DNA of 50,546 nt from Proteobacteria bacterium ST_bin16 (GTDB lineage Bacteria; Pseudomonadota; Gammaproteobacteria; Burkholderiales; Nitrosomonadaceae). How positions within the stretch are numbered: position 1 is the stretch's first letter; each line of letters begins with the position of its first letter. The stretch covers positions 1 to 50,546 of the forward strand of contig MSXT01000002.1 in the NCBI GenBank assembly GCA_002083595.1. Direction: 5' to 3'. The position numbers were made by a program, and so were the translations under genes. Under the pieces are notes generated by a model. The model had not been told where the DNA came from and searched no databases. It saw nothing but the letters and a program-made list of their open reading frames with translations. Below, one piece after another: positions 34,947 to 44,363 of the stretch.

Positions 34947-37043
34947 ATGAAAAACATCATGCAAATAGATTGCAGAATGCAACTCGCACACTCGGTTCGG
35001 AAGCGTAATCCATTGCAGACTCGGATTCTGGCGCTTTCAGCGTGCATCATTCTCGGCAGTCCCGCAAAGCTTGCGATAGCGGAAAACAAACCGGCTGATA
35101 ACCAGTTTCTGAATTTAAGCATCGAAGAATTGATGAACGTCAAAGTGACCACGGTATCGCGACGTCCGCAAAAACTGACTGAAGTCGCATCGGCTGTGTT
35201 TGTGATCACCCAGGACGATATCCGCCGTTCCGGCGCGACGAGTATTCCGGATGCGTTACGCATGGCACCGGGGGTGCAAGTAGAGCGTATCGATACGAAT
35301 AAATGGGCCGTCAGTGTGCGCGGTTTTAACGGCCGCTTCGCCAATAAATTGCAAGTCCTGATGGATGGACGCAGCGTGTACTCACCCTTATTCTCAGGTA
35401 CGTTGTGGGAACACCAGGATACGTTGATGGAAGATATCGAACGTATCGAAGTGATCCGTGGACCTGCTGCTGCGGTATGGGGAGCGAATGCAGTGAATGG
35501 CGTGATTAACATCATCACCAAAAAAGCCGCCGATACTCAGGGAACACTGCTCAGCGCGGGTGGTGGAAGTTTTGAGCACGCCTTCGCCGGTGCGCGTTAT
35601 GGCGGGAAAATTAATGAAGACACACCGTTCCGTGTTTATGCCAAAGGCTTCACCCGGGACAACACCGCATCGTTATCCGGAGAAAACAATCGCGACCAAT
35701 GGCATTCATCCAGGGGAGGATTTCGCGTAGATCATAGCCGTGGAATCGATCAATTCACTCTGCAAGGCGATGTCTTTTTCAATTCCAATGGCGATCGGAT
35801 TAATAGAGCGGTACTCGATTTGCCAACAATCCCAGTCAACGGCTACCGTGGCTATGAAGAGGGTGGAAATATCCGTTTCCGTTGGGACCGGACAATATCC
35901 GATCGTTCTTCCATCATGTTTCAAACCTACTATGACCGTATCCGTCAAAAAATATTACCGGTGGTAGATTATGACGCTGAAAGCTTTGATCTTGATTTTC
36001 AGCATCGTTTTTCCTGGCGCGATCGGCATGACTTAACCTGGGGTGCGAATTACCGGCTTTATCACAATACGTTCTTCGATACTGACATCATTAATTTTAA
36101 TCCGCGCACTCGGACCAATCAGCTCTTCAGCGGTTTTATTCGCGACGAAATCGCGCTCATACCCGATTACTTGCGGCTCTTAATCGGCACTCGTTTGGAT
36201 CACAATGATTTTAGCGGATTGGAAGTACAGCCCAATGCACGCCTCATGTGGACTCCCAATGCCGAGAACTCGGTCTGGATGGCGGTTTCACGCGCAGTTC
36301 GCACCCCCTCCCGGGCTGAAAACGACATCCGCATCAATGCGGCACAAATCCGTGATTTTCCGGGATTGTCGATATTACCTTTCCCGCTATTGGCGGTAAT
36401 TCAGGGTTCGCACGGTTTTAATTCGGAAAAACTCATCGCTTATGAATTAGGCTATCGCCATCAATTCTCTCCGCGCGCATCCGTCGATATTGCCGGATTC
36501 GTTAACGATTATAGTCAGCTGCGCGATGCCAGCTTTGGCGCATTGTCGCTGAGTACGGGGATGCCCATTCAATTGTTATTACCGGTCATGGGCAATAATA
36601 ATGCATCCGCATTAACTTACGGATTTGAGATTTCCGCTGATTGGAAGCCTACCGACAAATGGCGCTTGCAAGGCAATTACAGTTTTCTGCATATGGATAT
36701 CTCCGCGAGTTCACTGACAAAACGGTTTGATCCCATTACCAGCGGAGCTGACAAAGTCAATCCTCAACATCAATTGTCGCTCCGTTCCAACTACGATTTA
36801 TCGGATAAATTGGAAGCCAATCTCTGGTTGCGCTACATCAGTGATATCTCGTATTACAACATCCCCGGCTATGTCACGATGGACGCCAAAATGACGTATA
36901 AACCGGTCAGAAACCTTGAGCTGTTCGTTGTCGGGCAAAACCTGTTCAGTCAGAATCACCGGGAATTCGTAGCTGATTTCCTGCCCTCATCACCAGCCTT
37001 TATTCCGCGTGGAATCTACGGCGGAGCGCAGTGGCGCTTCTAA
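34947..37043 (+). CDS. TonB-dependent receptor, copy 5
   Basis: An intact receptor of 698 residues, closely related to copies 4 and 6. The signal segment lies at about residues 25-45 (RILALSACIILGSPAKLAIA), followed by the shared mature start NQFLNLSIEELMNVKVTTVS. The plug domain is complete (VFVITQDDIRRSGATSIPDA, VRGFNGRFANKLQVLMDG, VWGANAVNGVINIITKKAAD) and the last residues are YGGAQWRF. The ATG lies two bases after the stop of copy 4; an ATG at 34959 is an alternative. The yfiR-like copy 3 follows after eight bases, giving a receptor-receptor-YfiR unit. Confidence 0.93.
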   Translation: MKNIMQIDCRMQLAHSVRKRNPLQTRILALSACIILGSPAKLAIAENKPADNQFLNLSIEELMNVKVTTVSRRPQKLTEVASAVFVITQDDIRRSGATSIPDALRMAPGVQVERIDTNKWAVSVRGFNGRFANKLQVLMDGRSVYSPLFSGTLWEHQDTLMEDIERIEVIRGPAAAVWGANAVNGVINIITKKAADTQGTLLSAGGGSFEHAFAGARYGGKINEDTPFRVYAKGFTRDNTASLSGENNRDQWHSSRGGFRVDHSRGIDQFTLQGDVFFNSNGDRINRAVLDLPTIPVNGYRGYEEGGNIRFRWDRTISDRSSIMFQTYYDRIRQKILPVVDYDAESFDLDFQHRFSWRDRHDLTWGANYRLYHNTFFDTDIINFNPRTRTNQLFSGFIRDEIALIPDYLRLLIGTRLDHNDFSGLEVQPNARLMWTPNAENSVWMAVSRAVRTPSRAENDIRINAAQIRDFPGLSILPFPLLAVIQGSHGFNSEKLIAYELGYRHQFSPRASVDIAGFVNDYSQLRDASFGALSLSTGMPIQLLLPVMGNNNASALTYGFEISADWKPTDKWRLQGNYSFLHMDISASSLTKRFDPITSGADKVNPQHQLSLRSNYDLSDKLEANLWLRYISDISYYNIPGYVTMDAKMTYKPVRNLELFVVGQNLFSQNHREFVADFLPSSPAFIPRGIYGGAQWRF

Positions 37044-37051
37044 TCAGAACA

Positions 37052-37633
37052 ATGAATATGCCCACACTTAACCAGCTCATCAGACGCTCAGGCACCATCG
37101 TGAAACGATGTGTCTACGGCTTCATTTTGGCCCTAGGGTTAGGTTATGGTCTGCCGGTTAAGCACTCAATTGCTCAAACGGGCGGTATCACCGAATATCA
37201 GGTCAAAGCGGCTTTTATCTATAACTTTGTCGCATTCACGCAATGGCCGGACACTACCGGACAAACCATCCATCTTTGTGTCTACGGCGAAGACTATTTC
37301 GGCAGTGAAATCGATAAACTACAGAGCAAACCGGTGGATAAGCGCAATATCAAGATCATGCGCATCGATAATCCGGAAAAATTGGCGGATTGCCAGGTGG
37401 TATTTTTCTCCAAATCGGCCGGTAGCTCGCTATCCAGCTTATTAAGCAACTTACCGGCGCAACCTATCCTGACCTTGGCCGACAGCCCCAATGCCATAGC
37501 GCAAGGGGTGATCATCAACATGAGTCTGGTCAATGAGAAAATTGTATTTGAAATCAATCTGGAAATTGCACGCAAGTCCGGATTGGATATCAGTTCAAAG
37601 TTACTGCAACTCGCTGTCAAAGTGTATCAATAG
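37052..37633 (+). CDS. YfiR-family (DUF4154) periplasmic protein, copy 3
   Basis: A 193-residue exported protein. The signal segment is VYGFILALGLGYGLPVKHSIA; the domain motifs are YQVKAAFIYNFVAFTQWPD, LCVYGEDYFGSEIDKLQ, DCQVVFFSKSAG, PILTLADSPN, GVIINMSLVNEKIVFEINLE and SSKLLQLAVKVYQ. It is much closer to copy 4 (40062) than to copies 1 and 2, as expected if a receptor/YfiR pair was duplicated. No kinase or cyclase gene is attached, so if it acts like YfiR its partner must be the kinase at 25909 or a protein coded elsewhere. Confidence 0.9.
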   Translation: MNMPTLNQLIRRSGTIVKRCVYGFILALGLGYGLPVKHSIAQTGGITEYQVKAAFIYNFVAFTQWPDTTGQTIHLCVYGEDYFGSEIDKLQSKPVDKRNIKIMRIDNPEKLADCQVVFFSKSAGSSLSSLLSNLPAQPILTLADSPNAIAQGVIINMSLVNEKIVFEINLEIARKSGLDISSKLLQLAVKVYQ

Positions 37634-37951
37634 TCCCCGGCACTCGATTGCCGGAGTCGTCCCCGAATGGCCACGGCGATTATCCCTTCATGAAAGCTCC
37701 TGCTTTCTACAAGAAATAGTCCTTTTTTATCAGCCAATTCCTGCCTTAGTGCTGACCCATGACATGCGAAAATTTCATCTGAATATTGGTTGAATTGCGA
37801 AGCCGTTGCAGCCATCTCAAGCGATTGCTTCGCCACATTCGATCTAACCAGCATCGTTCGAGAGTGTGTTGAAGCTTGTTCAGCTCAACCCTGAAAACCT
37901 TTGTAGTACCCGAATCAGCGCAAAGAGACCGTTGTAAATGAAAACATCCCT
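37634..37951. other. Gap between YfiR copy 3 and receptor copy 6
   Basis: This 318-base region holds a short hairpin directly after the stop codon (CCGGCA, loop of six, TGCCGG at 37637-37654) without a following T-run. I see no gene in it; short open frames on both strands have no recognisable product or ribosome site. It probably contains the promoter of receptor copy 6. Confidence 0.45.
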
Positions 37952-40048
37952 ATGAAGATATTTTGTCCATTTACTCAATTGCATTCCATTCATCGGCAAC
38001 CAAAGCAGCAGCATGGAAAAACCCTGACGCTGCGGCTTGCAAGCTTGTTTTTGCTTGGATACCTTGCGAATCCGGCGATGGCGGAGAACAAATCAATCAA
38101 TAATCAGTTTCTGAATCTGAGCATTGAAGAACTGATGAACGTCAAGGTAACCACGGTCTCGAGAAATCCGCAACGGCTTACTCAAGTAGCATCTGCAGTT
38201 TTTGTCATTACCCAGGACGACATCCGCCGCTCCGGCGCCACCAGTATTCCCGATGCGCTGCGCATGGCGCCCGGTGTGCAAGTCGAGCGCGTCGGCACGG
38301 ATAAATGGGCCATCAGCGTACGCGGTTTTAACGGTCTTTATGCCAACAAGCTGCAAGTGCTGATGGACGGCCGCAGCGTCTATTCACCGATTTTCTCCGG
38401 CGTATTATGGGAACAGCAAGATACGCTGATGGAGGATATCGAACGCATCGAAGTAATCCGCGGGCCTGCCGCCACATCGTGGGGATCCAATGCAGTCAAC
38501 GGCGTCATCAATATTATCACCAAGAAAGCCGCCGATACCCAGGGCGCACTCTTTACCGCCGGCGGCGGGAGTTTCGAGAACGGTTTTGTAGGCGCCCGTT
38601 ATGGCGGCATGATCAATGAAGACACCCCTTTCCGTGTCTATGCCAAAGGATTCACCCGCGGCCAGACCCAATCGCTTTCCGGGGAAAGCGCCAACGATCA
38701 ATGGCATTCGGCCAGGGGTGGATTCCGCCTCGACCATAACCGTGGCATTGACCAATTTACCTTGCAAAGCGATTTCTTTTCCAATTTTGATGGCGGGACA
38801 CTGGATAAAAGCGCTTCCAATCTATCGGCCAACCGCTCCGGTGATATGCGCGGACATAATGAAGGCGGCAATATCCGCTTTCGCTGGGACCGGACGTTCT
38901 CCGAGCAATCCGCTTTTATGTTGCAAGCCTACTACGACCGCAGCCGGTCGCAATTATTGCCGATCGGGAAATTCGATGCCGAAAGCTTCGATGTGGATAT
39001 GCAATACCGGTTCCCTTTGTTCGAGCGGCATAATCTGACGTGGGGCGCCAATTACCGGCTGTATCACAACAAAGTTCCCGATACCAATCTACTCACGCTT
39101 TCTCCACGCGAACAAACGAATCAATTAATCGGCACGTTTATCCGCGATGACATCACGCTGATACCGGATCGCTTGTTGTTTACAGTAGGCAGCCGGTTTG
39201 AGCATAACGATTTTACCGGTATGGAGATACAACCCAATGCGCGCCTGATGTGGACGCCCAACACGGAGAACTCGATCTGGATGGCGGTATCCCGCGCCGT
39301 CAGGACGCCTTCGCGCGCTGAAAATGACGCCATCATCAATATCACGCCGCAATTACAGAGCTCTATCGGATCACCCCTTTTGCCGTTTCCTATCACCGCA
39401 TTATTAAACGGTAGCAGTGGCTTCAATTCCGAGAAACTGATCGCGTATGAGTTGGGATACCGCCATCAGTTTTCGTCCCAGGCTTCCATCGACATGACAG
39501 GTTTTATCAACGACTACAGCCAAATGCGGGATTCAGCTCTGGGCGCTTTATCACTGAGCGCCGGATCTCCGAGACAGTTTATGTTGCCTTTCACGATCAG
39601 CAACCAGGGATCCGCGCTCACTTATGGTTTTGAGACATCGGTTGATTGGAAACCCAAAGATAACTGGCGCTTGCAAAGCAGTTATAGTTTTCTCCACATC
39701 GACTTCTCCTCGAAAAATTTCCTGACGAAATCCGATCCTACCGGTGGAGGGGCAGAGAAAGTAACGCCGCAACATCAATTGTCGGTTCGTTCCAACCACG
39801 ACTTGTCCGAACGGCTGCAATTCAATCTTTGGCTGCGCTATACCAGCAATATCGGGTTTTATCATATCCCGGGCTACGTCACGATGGATGCCAAGCTGGC
39901 ATACAAACCGGCAAAAAATACCGAGCTATTCGTCGTGGGGCAAAATTTATTCAGTCAAAACCATAGAGAATCGGTATCCGAGTTCACTCCCATTGTCCCC
40001 GTTTTCATTCCACGGGGTGTTTATGCAGGCGTGCAGTGGCGCTTCTAG
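37952..40048 (+). CDS. TonB-dependent receptor, copy 6
   Basis: An intact 698-residue receptor of the same subfamily as copies 4 and 5. The signal segment is LRLASLFLLGYLANPAMA and the mature N-terminus NQFLNLSIEELMNVKVTTVS is identical in this stretch to that of copy 5. The plug is complete (VFVITQDDIRRSGATSIPDA, ISVRGFNGLYANKLQVLMDG). A difference is TSWGSNAVNG where copies 4 and 5 have VWGANAVNG. The C-terminus is VYAGVQWRF. Sequence differences from the sister copies gather in the barrel (residues about 270-330 and 440-560), where loops contact the ligand. YfiR copy 4 follows after 13 bases. Confidence 0.93.
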   Translation: MKIFCPFTQLHSIHRQPKQQHGKTLTLRLASLFLLGYLANPAMAENKSINNQFLNLSIEELMNVKVTTVSRNPQRLTQVASAVFVITQDDIRRSGATSIPDALRMAPGVQVERVGTDKWAISVRGFNGLYANKLQVLMDGRSVYSPIFSGVLWEQQDTLMEDIERIEVIRGPAATSWGSNAVNGVINIITKKAADTQGALFTAGGGSFENGFVGARYGGMINEDTPFRVYAKGFTRGQTQSLSGESANDQWHSARGGFRLDHNRGIDQFTLQSDFFSNFDGGTLDKSASNLSANRSGDMRGHNEGGNIRFRWDRTFSEQSAFMLQAYYDRSRSQLLPIGKFDAESFDVDMQYRFPLFERHNLTWGANYRLYHNKVPDTNLLTLSPREQTNQLIGTFIRDDITLIPDRLLFTVGSRFEHNDFTGMEIQPNARLMWTPNTENSIWMAVSRAVRTPSRAENDAIINITPQLQSSIGSPLLPFPITALLNGSSGFNSEKLIAYELGYRHQFSSQASIDMTGFINDYSQMRDSALGALSLSAGSPRQFMLPFTISNQGSALTYGFETSVDWKPKDNWRLQSSYSFLHIDFSSKNFLTKSDPTGGGAEKVTPQHQLSVRSNHDLSERLQFNLWLRYTSNIGFYHIPGYVTMDAKLAYKPAKNTELFVVGQNLFSQNHRESVSEFTPIVPVFIPRGVYAGVQWRF

Positions 40049-40061
40049 CGAGAACGTGAGC

Positions 40062-40637
40062 ATGCACTTTCTGCATCGACTATTGCGACTGCCGGATAGC
40101 CGCTTGAAGCGCGGCATCCGGGCCTGCCTGTTCGCTTTATTTATCGGCTATGGCTTGCCTGCCGCGCACTTGCCGGTCTACGCGGGCGGCGTTTTAGAAT
40201 ACCAAGTCAAGGCTGCTTTCATTTACAACTTTATCGCCTTCACGCAATGGCCCGATACCTCCGGTCCCACGATCAATCTGTGTGTATACGGGGAAGATTT
40301 CTTTGGCAGTGAAATCGATAAACTACAAAACAAGTCTGTCGATAAACGTCATATCAACATCGCACGTATCGGCAATCCGGAAAAATTAACGGATTGCCAG
40401 GTAATTTTCTTCTCCAAATCGGTGAGCGGCAGCCTGTCGAGCTTATTGATCAATTTACCCAATCGACCTATCCTGACCCTGGCCGACGGCCCCAATGCCA
40501 TATCCCACGGGATAATGATCAATATGAGTCTGGTCAATGAAAAAATCATCTTCGAGATTAATTTAGGAATTGTCCGCCAATCGGGACTGGATATCAGTTC
40601 AAAACTACTTCAGCTGGCAACCAAAGTGCACCAGTAA
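40062..40637 (+). CDS. YfiR-family (DUF4154) periplasmic protein, copy 4
   Basis: A 191-residue exported protein with signal segment ACLFALFIGYGLPAAHLPVYA and a full DUF4154 domain: YQVKAAFIYNFIAFTQWPD, LCVYGEDFFGSEIDKLQ, DCQVIFFSKSVSG, PILTLADGPN and SSKLLQLATKVHQ. The ATG at 40062 is chosen (a GTG at 40056 is possible); the open frame continues upstream into the receptor gene but that part is a shadow. It is a close paralog of copy 3. Together with receptor copy 6 it forms the last receptor/YfiR pair of the array. Confidence 0.9.
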   Translation: MHFLHRLLRLPDSRLKRGIRACLFALFIGYGLPAAHLPVYAGGVLEYQVKAAFIYNFIAFTQWPDTSGPTINLCVYGEDFFGSEIDKLQNKSVDKRHINIARIGNPEKLTDCQVIFFSKSVSGSLSSLLINLPNRPILTLADGPNAISHGIMINMSLVNEKIIFEINLGIVRQSGLDISSKLLQLATKVHQ

Positions 40638-40814
40638 GCGCTATCGATACTACCTTACTGCAATGCTCAGAAATGTTCGCTTTTTCCCGGTCAAATCCTG
40701 CTTTAGATCGAATACTTGAAATGTACAATATTTCTTATCCTTTCCATTGATGATCAAGAAGAAAGTCCATCGCGGATACTTATCCATACCATCCAATTTA
40801 CCGGAGATTTAACT

Positions 40815-41681
40815 ATGAAACGGCTCATTCTATCGGCTTGCACATTTATCATGATCGCTCACATTCAGCTTGCTTTCGCCACTTTATCCAGCGACACGGA
40901 AAAATTGCTCAATTGGGCTGAAAAAACCTTCCCGCAATTCTTCCCCAGCCCTCAAGCCACACAAAATATCGAACCCTGGTTATTCCGCTATTATCCGGAG
41001 ACAGGCGTGTATGCGGGTGTAAATAAAAGTGACAATGCTGTTTATGTGCTTGGCGGACCTTGGGGAAACACTCCGGCAGTGATCGACACGCTCGCAAATT
41101 TGATCAGCCAAGTCGATAGTTCCGGCGGTAACGGCGGCATTGCTGCTTGTGATACGTCAAATATGCTCAGCGGCGTATCTTATAGTCAAAGCGGCAATGT
41201 TGTCACAGTCACGACCGGTAGCAGCTGTGCCGTCTTACCGGATCTTAGCACAACCAATTTGTGTACAGTCCCGTCACAAACAACCGCAAGCGGTATTCAT
41301 GCGCTGGGCAGCAACACAATCACCTCATCAACAATCAGCGGAATCACGATTAGCATCCCAGGATTGCCCGATCCTTTCTCCGAACTCATCAACTCAGCGG
41401 CAAATGTTAAACATTGCACTATCAATGCACCTACAGGAACTGAGAATTTAACAGTCAATTCAAATCTTTGTCTTGATATCACCACGGTATTTTCCAAAGA
41501 GCTGGGAAGCATATCCATTCCCGGTGTGGCAGTGACCCCGCCCATCACCTACACGACAACAGGTACGTATAAAAACGCTATTGTAGCGGATTGCTTTGCT
41601 ACCGATGCCGCCACAATTACCGATGCTTTTACGGGAGAAGCCTGGGTCAAGCAGGACGGCCGTTTTGTCAAGGTCAAGTAA
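40815..41681 (+). CDS. Exported protein of unknown function
   Basis: A 288-residue protein with a signal peptide (MKRLILSACTFIMIAHIQLAFA). The mature N-terminal part (LLNWAEKTFPQFF, WLFRYYPETGVYAGVN, VYVLGG) is a motif I have seen at the N-terminus of many secreted proteobacterial proteins of unknown role. After a glycine/serine linker (residues about 104-112) comes a threonine- and serine-rich beta-type domain with scattered cysteines. GGAG lies upstream of the ATG and decides the start; the open frame extends further upstream without support. It follows the receptor/YfiR array but a 177-base gap suggests separate transcription. Confidence 0.75.
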   Translation: MKRLILSACTFIMIAHIQLAFATLSSDTEKLLNWAEKTFPQFFPSPQATQNIEPWLFRYYPETGVYAGVNKSDNAVYVLGGPWGNTPAVIDTLANLISQVDSSGGNGGIAACDTSNMLSGVSYSQSGNVVTVTTGSSCAVLPDLSTTNLCTVPSQTTASGIHALGSNTITSSTISGITISIPGLPDPFSELINSAANVKHCTINAPTGTENLTVNSNLCLDITTVFSKELGSISIPGVAVTPPITYTTTGTYKNAIVADCFATDAATITDAFTGEAWVKQDGRFVKVK

Positions 41682-41698
41682 CTGGTGTAGTCTAATGC

Positions 41699-41837
41699 TT
41701 AAAGAAACTCTGAAAAAGCGAGCGAGCGATAGTCAGGCAAGGTGAAAAAGCCCGGTTTTACGAGGGGTAAATGAGCATCTTGGACCTGATTTCAACGCAG
41801 CATGGCCGACGCAGTAGTTTCTCAGCGTTCCCTTAAA
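41699..41837. repeat. 139-bp non-coding element with imperfect terminal inverted repeats
   Basis: The left end (TTAAAGAAACTCTGAAAAAG) and the inverted right end (TTTAAGGGAACGCTGAGAAA) match at about 14 of 18 aligned positions, allowing one gap. The interior has no open frame of note and contains GAGCGAGCGA and GCCCGGTTTTACGAGGGG. It lies in the gap between two convergent genes. It looks like a small dispersed repeat or MITE-like element; I recall similar sequences between genes in related genomes, but only one copy is present here. Confidence 0.55.
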
Positions 41838-41861
41838 CGAAAACGAACCCATCTGTGGAGA

Positions 41862-43514
41862 TCATTTCAAAGCAATGAGTTCGTTCAGTGAAGCCGTCAA
41901 GCGTATAAAACGCGGCTCGCCGGGTGACAATTCATTGGCCGCTTGGAGACTATGCCGTGCTTCTTCAACCAATTCCGGGGCCGGGCCTTTTTTCTGCATA
42001 TAAGTAATGATCACATACGCCAGATTGAGGAGCACGCGTATGTTTGCGGGCATCGCACTATAGGCATCGCGCATCGCACTCAGAGCTTCTTCGTACTGCC
42101 CTTTACTAATCAGCAATACCCCACGATTCATAATCAGCATGGCTTCTTGACGTGAAGTTTCAATCAACTGGCTGCCTTCTTCGCCCATACCGGCCTGGTC
42201 AAATATTTCTGCCACATCGCGCAGTAAAGTAGCGCTTTCAGGATTATTCTTAATTTCACTTTGCAGTAATTGAATGGCTTTCTCTTTATCGCCGGTCGTC
42301 AAGAGCAAGCGGGCAATTTCCAAAGCTCCATCAGAATCCGGATGTATACTATCATTGCTGATCGACTGACTCAGCTCCTCGGCGATCTGTTTCGCCTTTT
42401 CGGTATTTCCACTTTGATGATGAATCAGTCCTTCAACCGCCAACGCTTTCGTGCGCACCTCGTCTGCCGCGAAATTCTTATTAAGCTGCCCCAGCACTTT
42501 CAATGCTTGTTCGGCGTTTTTATTGGCACTGCATGCCTTGGCAAGACCCAGATAGGCATCCGCCGTGCGCAACACGGAATTTTCTCCGAGCGACACACTC
42601 TTGCGAAATGCGCGTTCGGCGTCTTCCAGCTTACCGAGTTTCATCGCAACCTGACCGAGGTTTCTCTGCCGTGTCACTGAATTCGGCGATAGCTTCACCG
42701 TACGCTCAAGAACATTCCCGGCTTCTTCCAGATCACCCATCGCTTGCAAGGTATGCGCCAGCAGATCTTGCGCCTCAAGATAAGCCGGATTCGCTTCCGT
42801 GGTTTCTTCCAGCAAATGCTTGGCCGCATCCAAATCATTTTTCTTCAGCCATATCTTGGCCAACGCCGCTTTGGCCCAGGGAAGATCACGAACAGCCAGG
42901 ATATCTTCCAATACTTGTTTGGCACGATCATACTCACCGCTAACCAGCAACAAATCACACTTGGTGCGAAGCAAGTCAGCCGCATGAGCCTTGTCCGAAG
43001 CCAAGCGCTGATCGCACAAGTACATGGCTTTAGAATAATCTTGCTGTCTCATGGCCTTGTATATTTCCGCAAACGCCTCTTTTTTTGTCCAAATCTTGGC
43101 TAATCGTGAACGCAAGCTCGCTTCCGTGACCGGTTTCAGCAAATAGGCATCCGGTTGATACTCCGCAGTCCCGGTAACCGCTTCCATAGTTTTTTCCGCA
43201 GTGATCATGAGCCAAAGACAAGAAGGCCCGACCAGCGATTGATATTTGGCTTCTTCTAGTACTTGCTGGCCATTCTTTCCGGAACCCAGAATAAGATCGC
43301 AGAGCACGATGTCAAATGGTATCTTTTTCAACCAGGCGATCGCTTCATTGCCATTGGTTGCCATATGTATCTTCTTCATTTCAGCGCCGCAACTACTGAG
43401 CATATCGCGCAAAATACTGCGCATCTCCATGTAATCATCGACGATCAATACATTTTTCCCTGAAAAATTTAACTCAGTGGCAGGCGTTGAGATGTCTAGC
43501 GGATTAATATGCAT
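41862..43514 (-). CDS. Response regulator with C-terminal TPR repeats
   Basis: A 550-residue cytoplasmic protein. Residues about 20-140 form a receiver (VLIVDDYMEMRSIL; acceptor Asp73 in VLCDLILG; Lys in YLLKPV). The rest is a long array of tetratricopeptide repeats (for example ALAKIWLKKNDLDAAKHLLE and LGQVAMKLGKLEDAERAFRK), so the output is probably protein-protein contact rather than DNA binding. The gene for a histidine kinase ends 26 bases upstream on the same strand, which makes the pair a two-component system. The start is ATG at 43514. Confidence 0.9.
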   Translation of the reverse strand: MHINPLDISTPATELNFSGKNVLIVDDYMEMRSILRDMLSSCGAEMKKIHMATNGNEAIAWLKKIPFDIVLCDLILGSGKNGQQVLEEAKYQSLVGPSCLWLMITAEKTMEAVTGTAEYQPDAYLLKPVTEASLRSRLAKIWTKKEAFAEIYKAMRQQDYSKAMYLCDQRLASDKAHAADLLRTKCDLLLVSGEYDRAKQVLEDILAVRDLPWAKAALAKIWLKKNDLDAAKHLLEETTEANPAYLEAQDLLAHTLQAMGDLEEAGNVLERTVKLSPNSVTRQRNLGQVAMKLGKLEDAERAFRKSVSLGENSVLRTADAYLGLAKACSANKNAEQALKVLGQLNKNFAADEVRTKALAVEGLIHHQSGNTEKAKQIAEELSQSISNDSIHPDSDGALEIARLLLTTGDKEKAIQLLQSEIKNNPESATLLRDVAEIFDQAGMGEEGSQLIETSRQEAMLIMNRGVLLISKGQYEEALSAMRDAYSAMPANIRVLLNLAYVIITYMQKKGPAPELVEEARHSLQAANELSPGEPRFIRLTASLNELIALK

Positions 43515-43540
43515 GATTCAAAAATTAGAATGGATGACTG

Positions 43541-44266
43541 TTACGGCAGATGAAGTACAAAACAAGCGCCTTGCAGTGAGCCGCCGTTCTCCAGGCAAAG
43601 ATCGCCCTGCGCTCCTTGATTACGATGCATTCTTGCTACCATGGCGGAAAAATAAAGCCCCAGACCTGTACTACCGCCATGGAAATCGACACTCTGCATG
43701 ACATTGCCATTTCCTTCCAGTAACTCGGGCGGATAACCATCGCCATTATCTTCAACACGCAGCTTTAATCCACCCTCACACGCTTCGGCACTGATCAGGA
43801 TATGGTCATGCGTATGGCGCATGGCATTATTTAGAGCATTACCGATGACACCGCTGATGAGATCTTCATCAAAATACCAGTACAGTCCGGAATCTACCCG
43901 GACTTCCAGGTGAATCTGGCGAAATTTGAGCAACTGCGCATATTGCGCTACGGTCGTACGCAAAAAGTCATCCAGGCAAACGGATTGCGGATCAAAGGGA
44001 TATATTTTTTGACCGAGCTTATAGAGTGTCAGTAATTGAATCAGGCGGTTATTGATGCGTTTTGCTTCATGATTCATTTGCACCAATTCGGCATGCGTGG
44101 AAAGTTCGGTCGCCTCAACCGAGGTCAGCACCTTATCCAGACCGCAAATGAGCATGCTGACTGAGTTTTTCATGTCGTGCACGGAAGAAACCAGAAAGTT
44201 TGCCATATTGAACACAACCGGGGTGTTGGTTGTATTCGTCTGCTTCTTATTCGATATTCCTATCAT
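43541..44266 (-). CDS. Histidine kinase without sensor domain
   Basis: A 241-residue soluble kinase. The N-terminal helical part has a likely phospho-acceptor His30 in SSVHDMKNSV, an HDMKN-type H-box; the ATPase domain shows GNALNNAMRH (N box), DNGDGYPPE and GSTGLGLYF. There is no membrane segment or sensory domain, so its input must come from another protein or from inside the cell. It lies 26 bases before the receiver-TPR gene and 97 bases after hvfC on the same strand, so all five genes from hvfA to the receiver-TPR gene may be transcribed together. Confidence 0.9.
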   Translation of the reverse strand: MIGISNKKQTNTTNTPVVFNMANFLVSSVHDMKNSVSMLICGLDKVLTSVEATELSTHAELVQMNHEAKRINNRLIQLLTLYKLGQKIYPFDPQSVCLDDFLRTTVAQYAQLLKFRQIHLEVRVDSGLYWYFDEDLISGVIGNALNNAMRHTHDHILISAEACEGGLKLRVEDNGDGYPPELLEGNGNVMQSVDFHGGSTGLGLYFSAMVARMHRNQGAQGDLCLENGGSLQGACFVLHLP

Positions 44267-44363
44267 GTGATTCCCCGCATAGCATGCGTTTTCGATTCGT
44301 TATCAATGGGGAATCTAACGGCAAATCACTTTAAACCTGTAGTGTTGAAGCGCAATCAGCAAG

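Noticed and set aside
37627..37854. Minus-strand open frame of 75 codons in the gap before receptor copy 6
   Set aside because: No ribosome site, no recognisable domain and no neighbours on that strand.
39888..40061. Upstream extension of the YfiR copy 4 reading frame into the receptor gene
   Set aside because: It lies within the conserved end of receptor copy 6 in another frame; the signal peptide begins shortly after 40062.
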